A DNA stretch of 41,408 nucleotides from an uncultured Sulfurovum sp. (GCA_913055205.1 CAJXJN010000017.1:1-41408); one strand, 5' to 3'. Numbered from the stretch's first letter, positions 33,009 through 41,334 are shown. A program made the numbers and translations. Notes: generated from the sequence alone by a model not told the origin.

Positions 33009-34319
33009 ATGCTTAGTAAAAATAATAAAATAATGCAACGTGATTTAGAGGTCATATGGCATCCTTGTACACAAATGAAAGATCATGAAACATTGCCTCT
33101 TGTACCTATCAAGTCAGGAAAAGGAGTTTACCTTTATGATTTCGAAGGCAATAGTTACATAGATGCGGTAAGCTCTTGGTGGGTGAATCTTTTTGGACAT
33201 ACTAATAAGATGATAAATAACAGGATCAAAGCCCAACTTGATACCCTTGAACATGTACTTTTGGCAGGTTTCACACATGAACCGGCAGTAGAGTTGGCAC
33301 ATAAACTTGTCAACATTACACCTCAAGTATTGGCAAAAGTATTTTATGTTGACAATGGTTCAAGTGCAGTAGAGGCAGCACTGAAGATGAGTTATCATTA
33401 TCATCTCAATCGCGGGAAGCGTAAACCTCTTTTTCTCTCTTTGACAAACTCTTATCATGGTGAGACCATAGGTGCACTTTCTGTAGGAGATGTAGCACTC
33501 TACAAGAAGACCTATGAACCGTTACTCATAGCCAATATACAAGTACCTGTACCTAAAGATCAGAGTGAGGCAGCAGCAAGTGAGGCTTTAGAAGCTTTGG
33601 AAAAAGTATTACAGGAAAAAGCTCATGAGATAGCGGCATTGATACTGGAACCTCTTATTCAGGGGGCAGGTGGGATGCATATGTATCATGCTTCCTATCT
33701 TGTCGGAGCAAGAGAATTGACACAAAAATATGATATACATCTTATAGCAGATGAGATCATGACCGGCTTTGGGCGTACGGGTAAAATGTTTGCCTGTGAT
33801 CATGCAGATATCTCACCAGACTTCATGACACTCTCCAAAGGTCTTACAGGCGGCTATTTACCTCTTTCTGTAGTGATGACAACAGATGAAGTCTACAATG
33901 CCTTTTACTGTGACTATAACGAATATAAGGCTTTTTTACATTCTCACAGCTATACAGGAAACCCTTTGGCTTGCAGTGCTGCTTTGGCTACTTTAGAGAT
34001 CTTTGAACAGAATGATATATTGGGTGAAAATGAGAAAAAACGCATTTATATCAAAGAAAAACTGGAAAAGTTCTCACTGCTTTCCAATGTAAAAGAGATA
34101 AGACAGCAAGGTATGGTTAGTGCAGTAGAACTTAAAGGCTATAGAACAGAAGAGCGTATAGGATTACGTATCTATGAATATGCTTTAAGTCAGGGAGTTT
34201 TATTGAGACCACTTGGGCATGTTATCTACTTTATGCCCCCTTACATTATTTCCTATGAAGAGATAGACAGGATGATAGAGGTTGCGTATGAAGGAATCAG
34301 GCAACTGTTGACTGATTGA
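33009..34319 (+). CDS. bioA: Adenosylmethionine-8-amino-7-oxononanoate aminotransferase
   Basis: PLP enzyme that uses S-adenosylmethionine as amino donor to make 7,8-diaminopelargonate in biotin synthesis. Motifs: IWHPCTQMKDHE near the N-terminus, SSWWVNLFGHTN, ADEIMTGFGRTGKMFACDHA, and the PLP-lysine region LSKGLTGGYLPLSVVMTT. The ATG at 33009 has GGAG 11 bases upstream; a GTG at 33000 lies too close to it. No other bio gene is in the window, so the pathway genes are scattered. A family A repeat follows the stop. Confidence 0.93.
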   Translation: MLSKNNKIMQRDLEVIWHPCTQMKDHETLPLVPIKSGKGVYLYDFEGNSYIDAVSSWWVNLFGHTNKMINNRIKAQLDTLEHVLLAGFTHEPAVELAHKLVNITPQVLAKVFYVDNGSSAVEAALKMSYHYHLNRGKRKPLFLSLTNSYHGETIGALSVGDVALYKKTYEPLLIANIQVPVPKDQSEAAASEALEALEKVLQEKAHEIAALILEPLIQGAGGMHMYHASYLVGARELTQKYDIHLIADEIMTGFGRTGKMFACDHADISPDFMTLSKGLTGGYLPLSVVMTTDEVYNAFYCDYNEYKAFLHSHSYTGNPLACSAALATLEIFEQNDILGENEKKRIYIKEKLEKFSLLSNVKEIRQQGMVSAVELKGYRTEERIGLRIYEYALSQGVLLRPLGHVIYFMPPYIISYEEIDRMIEVAYEGIRQLLTD

Positions 34320-34328
34320 GTATTTTTT

Positions 34329-34435
34329 GTAGGTCGGGGTCTCCTGACCCCGACATAAAAATGTTGATGAGAAAAAAGTTTATTTTTGATTTGATATTGA
34401 ATTTAGAAGTCGGGGTGAGGGGCACTCCGACCTAC
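34329..34435. repeat. Family A palindromic repeat, diverged complete element
   Basis: Left arm 34329-34354 starts GTAGGTCGGG and contains a perfect 9-bp hairpin (GTCGGGGTC, TCCT, GACCCCGAC). Right arm 34409-34435 ends CCGACCTAC. The centre includes GTTTATTTTTGATTTGATA, resembling the centre of the element at 26542. The arms have diverged from each other. It fills the gap between convergent bioA and the Sel1 gene. Confidence 0.88.
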
Positions 34436-34442
34436 GAGAAAA

Positions 34443-35660
34443 TTATCGTTTGAGGAATGAAAAAAGTCCTTTGTTGGTCTTTTGTAATCTTTCATAATGA
34501 CTTATGGCTCTTTTGATGCCTAAGTCCATAGCATCCTTGTAAAGCGCTTCAGCTTTTTTCTTATTTTTGCCGATACCGATACCATGTTCATAAAACTGTG
34601 CTAAGTCACAGATCGCTTCAGGGTAGTCATCATCCATGGCCAAACGGTTAATGAGTGTAAAAGCTTCGGGAAGATTTTTTTGAAGTATTTCACCTTTATA
34701 AAGTTCTCTTGCCAGTATAAACTGTGCAAATTTGGATTCTGTAGCTCCGGAGATTAAAAGTAGTTGTGCCGCTTCTGCCTTTTGCCCCGATTCACTTAGT
34801 TTTGTAATATGTTTAATGATCTCTTCTATTTCCTGATCATTGTAGCCATCATTGCTTATTTGTAATAGCCATGCATTGACAGAGGAGAAGTTTTCATCAC
34901 TCTCTTGTACTGGAGGATATTGGGTATGCATATTTTTGAATTTTTGCTTTATATACGGGATGACTTTGTATGATGATGATATATTGTCTGTAGATGGGGT
35001 GATCAGAGGTTTTTCTTGAATTGGTTTTCTACTACTCTCTTTAGAGGAAAATATAGTCTCTTCTTTTTCTTCTTTATGTTCCTCTTGGCTGATAAGTGTC
35101 TCTTCTGCTGTATCAAAAAAAGTATCTTTAGGTATGAGTGTCGTATCTATATGACTCTCCTTTATATTTTCTCCATACTGTTGCGGTTCATCAAAAAAAG
35201 TATCTTTTTGTATATGGCCGATATCATTGTTAGGCAGAATATTCTCAGCTTCAATATTCAGCAGTGCATCAAAATTAATACTCTCGTGCTCTTTTCTTGG
35301 GAGATGTTCAGTTTCTAATGAGCTAAAATCAAATACCTCTTTCTCCTCTTCCTCCTGCGTTTCAGGTGTTGTCATAAAAAGATCAAACTCTTCAATAAGT
35401 GTTTTTTCTTCCTCTTCTTTAAGTTGCTTTGTTTCCTGAGAAGTTCTTTGCAGTATCTCTTCTGTAGGTGTTTCAATATATTTAGTGATAAGTGCTTGCG
35501 TTTGTGCATAGTTCTCTGCCTGCAGCCCGGTAATGATCTCTTGGATTTTTACATCTGTTTTAAGGGGACTAAGTTTCAATATTTGAAGTTGTATCGTTTC
35601 AATATCTGTAATAGAGATAGCGAGTTTGATAATACTTAAACGTTTTTTTGTTTGATTCAT
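34443..35660 (-). CDS. Sel1-repeat protein with acidic disordered middle
   Basis: A 405-residue protein of unknown role. The N-terminus is a helical domain (RLSIIKLAISITDIETIQLQ). The middle, about residues 75-230, is acidic and probably disordered, with a twice-repeated KDTFFD motif (QKDTFFDEPQQ and PKDTFFDTAEE). The C-terminal third has TPR/Sel1-like repeats (AQFILARELYKGEILQKNLP and ICDLAQFYEHGIGIGKNKKK). No signal peptide or membrane helix is seen. Sel1 proteins usually serve as scaffolds. I chose the ATG at 35660, with AGGAT 6 bases upstream, over the ATG at 35666. Confidence 0.75.
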   Translation of the reverse strand: MNQTKKRLSIIKLAISITDIETIQLQILKLSPLKTDVKIQEIITGLQAENYAQTQALITKYIETPTEEILQRTSQETKQLKEEEEKTLIEEFDLFMTTPETQEEEEKEVFDFSSLETEHLPRKEHESINFDALLNIEAENILPNNDIGHIQKDTFFDEPQQYGENIKESHIDTTLIPKDTFFDTAEETLISQEEHKEEKEETIFSSKESSRKPIQEKPLITPSTDNISSSYKVIPYIKQKFKNMHTQYPPVQESDENFSSVNAWLLQISNDGYNDQEIEEIIKHITKLSESGQKAEAAQLLLISGATESKFAQFILARELYKGEILQKNLPEAFTLINRLAMDDDYPEAICDLAQFYEHGIGIGKNKKKAEALYKDAMDLGIKRAISHYERLQKTNKGLFSFLKR

Positions 35661-35855
35661 ACACATATCCTATGTTAGAAGTTTTGTTTTTTACATTACT
35701 CATTACATACTTCAAAATGCAATGGATGATATAAATGAGGTGTATTTGAAATAGTATAACAAAAATATGCTTTACTGCACTGTTGACAGATAACAGGGGC
35801 TGGAAGGTATGGAATCATACATGTGTAGTTACGGTAAACAAAGTTGAAGTTCTTT

Positions 35856-36002
35856 ATGCCAAAGCATTTTATCTTAATATTTCAAGAGCCTCTCCATAAT
35901 TTTGCAGCAAATTTTAAACGTAAATTTCAAGATAAACCTATAGGCATAAACAGGGTTAAAGGTATCGACAAAAATCATTTGACCGCTGTCAATGAAAAGT
36001 AA
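35856..36002 (+). CDS. Possible 48-residue ORF or gene remnant
   Basis: In the 380-base gap between the Sel1 gene and the aldolase-fold gene, an ATG-initiated frame encodes MPKHFILIFQEPLHNFAANF and continues basic to LTAVNEK. No strong ribosome site is present and I do not recognise it. It may be a remnant of a lost gene. The rest of the gap shows nothing but promoter-like AT-rich sequence. Confidence 0.25.
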   Translation: MPKHFILIFQEPLHNFAANFKRKFQDKPIGINRVKGIDKNHLTAVNEK

Positions 36003-36042
36003 AAAAAGACAGCTTATACACGTTAATAGCTAAGGTGTGAAT

Positions 36043-36615
36043 CTACATATTTGCACTCAAAGCCAACAATCTGCACGAGTTTTCCAAAATAGAGACTTTC
36101 TTTGCCATTTCGGTAATATCTCTGTCATAAGAGATAAGTCCGTATCCTTTGATAAGGAGTAGGTGGGTATCGTGTTTTTGGAAAAACTGAGGTATCTCGT
36201 ATGGGGCACGTTCTATCCAGTCATCTATGTTTTTTGGGTCATAAACAATAACCTCACCCAAAACTTTTTTCCCGTGGTAGTCCTGAGGAGATACTTTACC
36301 GTGTTTTAAAGAGTAGGCGGTGGCATATGGCGGCATGGTGAAACAGACATATTTGGCATTGGGGATAGTCTCGTAGATGTGTTCGTGTATGAACGCATCT
36401 GCATTGGCTTCACCCCATCTGTAGTCTTTCTTCTGACAATCAAGCCTTATAAGTGACGCTTCTGTGATTTCATCCAGGATGGTATCTTTTGAGTTGATAA
36501 TAAACCCGCTTGCAGATACTCTGGCAGAGATAGAACCATGGTAGACACCAAAGAAGTTTTTGTTAAACATAGAGAAGGAAACATGCTTGATGTCATCGAT
36601 AAGATGTTTATCCAT
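36043..36615 (-). CDS. Class II aldolase/adducin-fold protein, metal site altered
   Basis: A 190-residue protein with the class II aldolase fold: SMFNKNFFGVYHGSISARVS (sugar-phosphate-loop region), AFIHEHIYETIPNAKYVCFT and HLLLIKGYGLISYDRDITEM. In active aldolases the strand after the helix ends in a His-x-His zinc pair and the later loop reads NHG. Here these are CFTMPP and KGYG, so the zinc ligands appear lost and classical aldolase activity is doubtful. The start at 36615 has AAAGG 8 bases upstream; the ATG at 36633 lies only about 11 bases from a -10 box. Confidence 0.78.
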   Translation of the reverse strand: MDKHLIDDIKHVSFSMFNKNFFGVYHGSISARVSASGFIINSKDTILDEITEASLIRLDCQKKDYRWGEANADAFIHEHIYETIPNAKYVCFTMPPYATAYSLKHGKVSPQDYHGKKVLGEVIVYDPKNIDDWIERAPYEIPQFFQKHDTHLLLIKGYGLISYDRDITEMAKKVSILENSCRLLALSANM

Positions 36616-36643
36616 AAAAAGAGCCTTTTTCATCTAATTTTGG

Positions 36644-36650
36644 TATTATA
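36644..36650. promoter_or_regulatory. Overlapping divergent -10 boxes
   Basis: TATTAT on the plus strand (towards rsmH) overlaps TATAAT on the minus strand (towards the aldolase-fold gene; GCTATAATACC). The two promoters would compete for polymerase. Predicted by eye. Confidence 0.4.
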
Positions 36651-36659
36651 GCACTAAAA

Positions 36660-36694
36660 AAGAGTGAAGAGTGAAGAGTGAAGAGTGAAGAGTG
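36660..36694 (+). repeat. Heptanucleotide tandem repeat upstream of rsmH
   Basis: Five uninterrupted copies of AGAGTGA in a 35-base tract, between the -10 region and the ribosome site of rsmH. It lies in the predicted 5' untranslated region. In the register GAAGAGT it differs by one base from the complement of the tract before apaH. Confidence 0.9.
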
Positions 36695-36739
36695 CATGTA
36701 TGCATTGTTTCACAACGCTTTTGTAGAGAAAGGAAACAT

Positions 36740-37663
36740 GTGGAAACTCCCCATATACCGGTATTGTTGGATGAAGTGTTGGAAAGTTTTAAAGATATTC
36801 CTGAGGGATATTTTGTTGATTGTACACTTGGGTATGCCGGGCATAGTTCCGAGATCCTGGCACGGTATACACACCTGAAGCATATCGGGATAGACCGGGA
36901 TGATGAGGCTTTGGCATTTTCAAAAAAACGACTGGAACCTTTTAAGGATAGAAGTACGCTTTACAAAGGTACATTTGCTACAGTACTTCCTACTTTAAAA
37001 GAAGCGCCTATTACAGCACTGCTTGCAGACTTTGGTGTTTCCTCTTTACAGCTTGACAAAAAAGAGCGTGGATTCTCTTTTACTTCTGAAACTTTAGATA
37101 TGCGTATGGATGCATCTGCACCTTTGAGTGCCTATGAAGTGGTCAATGAATATCCTAAAGAAAAATTAGAATATATCTTTGATGCCTATGGTGAGGTACG
37201 TTCTTATCGTAAGTTGGCTGCTGCAGTAGTAGAAGCAAGAGCTAAAGAGCCTATTAGAAGTGCTAAAGCTTTAAGCGAGATAGCAAAAAAGGTCATTCCT
37301 GCAGGCGGTAAGATACACCCTGCAACTTTGATGTTCCAAGCCATTCGTATAGAAGTAAACAATGAACTGGGAGAGATAGAAGGTTTACTGGATGCCATAG
37401 AAGCAAAACATTACAAGGGTGAAGTGGTTTCACTCATTACTTTTCACTCTTTAGAAGACCGTTTGGTTAAAAACCGTTTTAAGAAGTGGAGTACAGCGTG
37501 CATTTGTGACCCTCAGGCGATGCGTTGTACCTGTGGAAAAAATCATGCACTGGGTAAAGCACTTTCACGTAAACCCATTACTGCATCAAAAGAGGAGCTT
37601 AAAACAAACCCTCGAAGCAGGTCTGCAAAATTAAGAAGTTTTAGATTTAAAAATGACAGCTAA
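36740..37663 (+). CDS. rsmH: 16S rRNA (cytosine(1402)-N(4))-methyltransferase
   Basis: Methylates N4 of C1402 in the ribosomal P site. The 307-residue protein begins ETPHIPVLLDEVLE after a GTG start, which matches the family N-terminus; AAGGA lies 5 bases upstream. In-frame GTG at 36692 lies in the heptamer tract and is unlikely. Motifs: DCTLGYAGHSSEIL (SAM site), LLADFGVSSLQLD, RGFSFTSETLDMRMD, HPATLMFQAIRIEVN and ISFHSLEDR-like ITFHSLEDRLVK. The FtsL-like gene overlaps its 3' end by 11 bases, a classical division-cluster arrangement. Confidence 0.95.
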   Translation: METPHIPVLLDEVLESFKDIPEGYFVDCTLGYAGHSSEILARYTHLKHIGIDRDDEALAFSKKRLEPFKDRSTLYKGTFATVLPTLKEAPITALLADFGVSSLQLDKKERGFSFTSETLDMRMDASAPLSAYEVVNEYPKEKLEYIFDAYGEVRSYRKLAAAVVEARAKEPIRSAKALSEIAKKVIPAGGKIHPATLMFQAIRIEVNNELGEIEGLLDAIEAKHYKGEVVSLITFHSLEDRLVKNRFKKWSTACICDPQAMRCTCGKNHALGKALSRKPITASKEELKTNPRSRSAKLRSFRFKNDS

Positions 37664-37931
37664 AAAGAAAAAATCTAATCCGAACGGTATTACTTTTGGT
37701 ATGATCAGTGTGATTATGATGTCAGTGACCATTGTCTTGATACTGACAATGATCAAAATCTATTTGAGTAATCAAATCTACTATGAGAGTAAAAAAGTCA
37801 ATAAAATGCAAAGAGAAGTAGAAGCCCTTAAGGCGGAAAAAGTGATATTGCAACAAAATGTGGAAGCACTGAAATTCAAAAACAGGGTGACTGATACAAT
37901 ATTTGTTATCAATGATATGGAGAATGAATGA
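37653..37931 (+). CDS. FtsL-like single-pass division protein candidate
   Basis: A 92-residue protein with a basic cytoplasmic start (TAKKKKSNPNG), one membrane helix (about residues 13-38, FGMISVIMMSVTIVLILTMI) and a periplasmic coiled coil (KKVNKMQREVEALKAEKVIL). Size, topology and position directly after rsmH, with overlap, are those of FtsL, which is too variable to recognise by sequence alone. The overlap with the RND gene downstream (4 bases, ATGA) adds a third member to this operon. The call is by context. Confidence 0.6.
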   Translation: MTAKKKKSNPNGITFGMISVIMMSVTIVLILTMIKIYLSNQIYYESKKVNKMQREVEALKAEKVILQQNVEALKFKNRVTDTIFVINDMENE

Positions 37932-40900
37932 TCAGAAAATTCATTACATTTGCTATAGATAAACCTATCATCAACCATATTCTATTGGTTTTTATGCTGG
38001 TACTTTCTGTATTCTCTTATCAAAATATCCCTAAAGAGATCTTTCCTCCTTCTGAACTTGATCAGATCACAGTGACAGGTGGCTATCCTGGAGCCAGTGC
38101 AGATGTACTTGATAAGATGGTGGTTAAAACCATCGAAGATAATATGAAAAGTGTCAGTGAAATAGAAAATATCGATACCATAATACAAAATGGTTCTTTT
38201 TATATCAAAGCGGATATCAAACCGGGAAGCGACAATCAGCTTGTTCTGGGAGATGTAAAAGATATTTTGTCCAATACCAGACGAGATCTGCCGGCTGATA
38301 TGAATGAGCCTATTGCCAAGATATCGATTCATGATTTTCCTTTGTTGCTTGTAGCGATCTCTGCCAATCTGCCAACCAAAGTATTGTTGGATATTGCAGA
38401 GGATCTCAAAAATAAACTGAGCACATATAAAGATCTTAGCGGCATTACAATACGTGGTGATGCAGAGGATGAAGTCTTGATCAAGATTGATGAAGAGAGG
38501 CTTCGTGTGTATGCTTTGCCTAAAGATGCAGTTTATGGAGCTATCAGCTCTTTAAGTTCCATCTTCCCCATAGGGACAATAGAGAAAAAAGGAAGTCATC
38601 TTTATATCTCTACGATCAATGGTGAGAAGAGTGCTGAAAAACTGGAAGAGACCCTTATCACCGTCGCAGGTAAAAGAGTACGGTTGGGAGATATTGCAAC
38701 GGTGAGTTTCGGTTTGAGTGAGCAGAATGAGATATCTCATTTTAACGGTAAGAAAAATATTTCTATTAATATCAATAAAACCAAAGAGGGGAATGCCATT
38801 GCTTTGAGTAAAGAGATCAAGGCGATGCTTGCTGAGTTTGGTAAACAGTACAAAGATGTTGAGTTTGAAGCATATACCGATACTTCTGTATGGATCAAAA
38901 ACAGACTGAACCTGGTCTCTTCCAATATTCTCTTTGGATTGATACTGGTCTTTTTGGCACTTTTTATGAGTGTGAACTATAAGATCGCATTGGTGGTAGC
39001 CATAGGGATACCGGCTAGTTTCATGATCACGATCATAGGTGCGGAGCAGATGGGGTATAGCCTCAATATGCTTACGCTTTTGGGGGCTTTGATCGCCTTG
39101 GGTATGCTGGTGGATGAAGCGATCGTTGTGGCAGAAAATATTTTCAGGCATATGGAAATGGGTAAATCTCCCCGAGAAGCAGCTATAGACGGCTCAGTAG
39201 AAATGTTTCCTGCTGTAATGACGGCAACACTGACAACAGTTTTTGCTTTCCTGCCTCTGTTGATCATGAGCGGAGAGATGGGGATGTTCATGAAAGTCCT
39301 GCCGGTAATGATCACTATTTTGTTACTTAGCTCTCTTTTTGAAGCTTTTTATTTTTTACCGTTGCATTCCAAAGAGTTTTATACCCGGGGTGATGTAGAT
39401 AAAGAGCATAGCAGAAGTGACTTTTGGTTAAAAGTAGATCATATTTATGAAAAGATACTCGGAAGATTATTGCAGATAAAGAAACGTTCTTTATTCTTCA
39501 TGGTTCTTTTTATCATACTGGCAACATTCGGTATGGCAAAGATCACCAAGTTTCAGCTTTTCCCGGAGTTCGATACAACACAAATATATCTCAATGGTAA
39601 AGTGGATATCAATTATAAACTTGAAGATACAGAAAAAGCAGTGACACAGATAGAAAAAAAGCTTTTGGCAAGTCTGGAAAAGAGTGAAGTAGCTTCAGTC
39701 ACCTCTGTGATCGGGATGATGTTCAACCCTGATCAGAGTTTTGAAACAGGCAGCAACCTTTTCCAGATCTTTGTCAATCTTCATGAAAAAGCACCGGAAA
39801 ACTTTTTTGACAGGTATATCAATCCTATCTTTTCTTTAGAATATGATGACAGTGATATGGTCCGAAAAAAGAAAGCACAGGAGATCGTTAAAGAAGTACA
39901 AAAAGAAGTGGTGGAAAAATTTAAAAATGTTAAAGTTGAAAGTGGTGATCTCCTTTTCAGGGAGATCAATGTTTTTGTACAACAGACAGGTATTGTGGGA
40001 CATGATATCGAGATAGGGTTGAGCACACCTGATACGCAGAAGATTATGAAGGCTTTGGGGGCATTGAAAAAGGCACTTTTAGAGATCAACGGGGTGCATG
40101 ATATTGCAGATAATGCCCAGGAAGGTGTGCAAGAGCTTAAACTTCGTGTCAATGAATATGGTCAGGCATTAGGATTCACCGAAGCATATGTCACTTCTGT
40201 GTTGAAAGGATCTTTTCTTAAAAGCGAATATGGAAAAATGTTTAATGATACCGGTCTGGTTCGTATACGTATAGAAGATCTCAATAAAGATAAAAATATC
40301 AAAATGAAGTCCATTATGATCTCTACACCTGATAAGCAGTACTTTGTAAGGTTGGGAGATATTTGTGATTTCAACTATCAAAAAAGTTTTGTAAAGATAT
40401 TTAAAGAAGACAGTGAGAGAGTACGGTCTGTAACGGCAAGAGTAGACAGCAAAACAGTTCTGGCTACTGAAGTAATGGAACAGATAAGACCTCTGCTTCA
40501 AAAATTGGAAGATGAGGGGATCAAAGTTATCATCAAAGGGGAAGAGAAAGAGAACAAACAGATGAAAAGAGAGATGTCCCAGGCAGCGATGATCGCTATT
40601 TTCCTTATTTTTATTTCATTGGTATGGATGTTCAACTCTTTGATACTGCCTTTGATCATTATCTCTACGATTCCTCTTTCAATTGTAGGTGCTCTGGTCG
40701 GAACGTATCTTTTGGGTATCAACTTAACCATGCCCGGAGTGATGGGTATTATAGGACTTGCCGGAGTAGTGGTCAATGATGGCTTGATCATGCTTAGTTT
40801 TATCAAAGGCAGTAAGGATTATGATGAGGTCATGGAAAAAGCCGGTCACAGACTTCGGCCTATTCTTCTTACTTCCGTCACGACTGTCCTGGGGTTGTTG

Positions 40901-41056
40901 ACCCTGATGTTTTTTGCAAGCGGACAGGCCCTCATTATCCAGCCTATGGCGATCTCACTTGGATTTGGTATTGCATGGGCTACGGTACTAAATCTTTATT
41001 ATGTACCTTTGATGTATACCGTGATCTATAAGGTGAGTAGTGTTAAGGAAACGTGA
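37928..41056 (+). CDS. RND-family efflux permease
   Basis: A 1042-residue inner-membrane proton-driven transporter of the AcrB/HAE1 type. An N-terminal helix (HILLVFMLVLSVFSYQNIP) is followed by a periplasmic loop (EIFPPSELDQITVTGGYPGAS), TM2-6, a second loop and a C-terminal set of helices. The proton-relay motif in TM4 reads GMLVDEAIVVAEN (Asp396, Glu397), where AcrB has Asp-Asp. No membrane-fusion or outer-membrane-channel gene is next to it. It overlaps the FtsL-like gene by 4 bases. The last residues (VKET) are coded from the start of a family B repeat. Confidence 0.9.
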   Translation: MIRKFITFAIDKPIINHILLVFMLVLSVFSYQNIPKEIFPPSELDQITVTGGYPGASADVLDKMVVKTIEDNMKSVSEIENIDTIIQNGSFYIKADIKPGSDNQLVLGDVKDILSNTRRDLPADMNEPIAKISIHDFPLLLVAISANLPTKVLLDIAEDLKNKLSTYKDLSGITIRGDAEDEVLIKIDEERLRVYALPKDAVYGAISSLSSIFPIGTIEKKGSHLYISTINGEKSAEKLEETLITVAGKRVRLGDIATVSFGLSEQNEISHFNGKKNISININKTKEGNAIALSKEIKAMLAEFGKQYKDVEFEAYTDTSVWIKNRLNLVSSNILFGLILVFLALFMSVNYKIALVVAIGIPASFMITIIGAEQMGYSLNMLTLLGALIALGMLVDEAIVVAENIFRHMEMGKSPREAAIDGSVEMFPAVMTATLTTVFAFLPLLIMSGEMGMFMKVLPVMITILLLSSLFEAFYFLPLHSKEFYTRGDVDKEHSRSDFWLKVDHIYEKILGRLLQIKKRSLFFMVLFIILATFGMAKITKFQLFPEFDTTQIYLNGKVDINYKLEDTEKAVTQIEKKLLASLEKSEVASVTSVIGMMFNPDQSFETGSNLFQIFVNLHEKAPENFFDRYINPIFSLEYDDSDMVRKKKAQEIVKEVQKEVVEKFKNVKVESGDLLFREINVFVQQTGIVGHDIEIGLSTPDTQKIMKALGALKKALLEINGVHDIADNAQEGVQELKLRVNEYGQALGFTEAYVTSVLKGSFLKSEYGKMFNDTGLVRIRIEDLNKDKNIKMKSIMISTPDKQYFVRLGDICDFNYQKSFVKIFKEDSERVRSVTARVDSKTVLATEVMEQIRPLLQKLEDEGIKVIIKGEEKENKQMKREMSQAAMIAIFLIFISLVWMFNSLILPLIIISTIPLSIVGALVGTYLLGINLTMPGVMGIIGLAGVVVNDGLIMLSFIKGSKDYDEVMEKAGHRLRPILLTSVTTVLGLLTLMFFASGQALIIQPMAISLGFGIAWATVLNLYYVPLMYTVIYKVSSVKET

Positions 41057-41118
41057 ACTGCTTCACGTTTGTAGCTACGGAACCAGAGTGGTGGAGCGAA
41101 GCGACCCACGGAGGCAAC
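41043..41118 (+). repeat. Family B palindromic repeat, single copy at the RND gene end
   Basis: GTTAAGGAAACGTGAACTGC begins the unit, whose hairpin pairs GAAACGTGAA-side bases with TTCACGTTT. It continues CGGAACCAGAGTGGTGGAGC and GAAGCGACCCACGGAGGCAA. The first bases lie inside the RND coding region and include its TGA stop. Confidence 0.88.
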
Positions 41119-41136
41119 TATCTATTGGGGATACTT

Positions 41137-41334
41137 TTAAGCTTCTGTGCTTACTTCTTTTTCGTCCATTAAAAGTGACAGCTCTACATCATCCCCATAT
41201 TCTTCAAAAAGTTGGCAAATTCTATCTAACTGGATATCTGAACGCTCCAGGTAAGGATTATTGTCTATGAATTGCCAAAAGGATTCTGGATTTTTGCAGA
41301 GTTTTTTGAGGTAATATTTTGTAATTTTACTCAT
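41137..41334 (-). CDS. Small protein of unknown function
   Basis: A 65-residue soluble protein, basic at the N-terminus (MSKITKYYLKKLCKNPESFW) and acidic at the C-terminus (CQLFEEYGDDVELSLLMDEK). I do not recognise it. The ATG at 41334 overlaps the end of the upstream gene (ATGAGTAA), so translation is probably coupled to it. Upstream in-frame residues from 41382 are a shadow of that gene. No strong ribosome site of its own is seen. Confidence 0.6.
   Translation of the reverse strand: MSKITKYYLKKLCKNPESFWQFIDNNPYLERSDIQLDRICQLFEEYGDDVELSLLMDEKEVSTEA

Noticed and set aside
38552-39151. 199-codon minus-strand frame inside the RND gene
   Set aside because: Antisense shadow of a clear coding sequence; no signal of its own.
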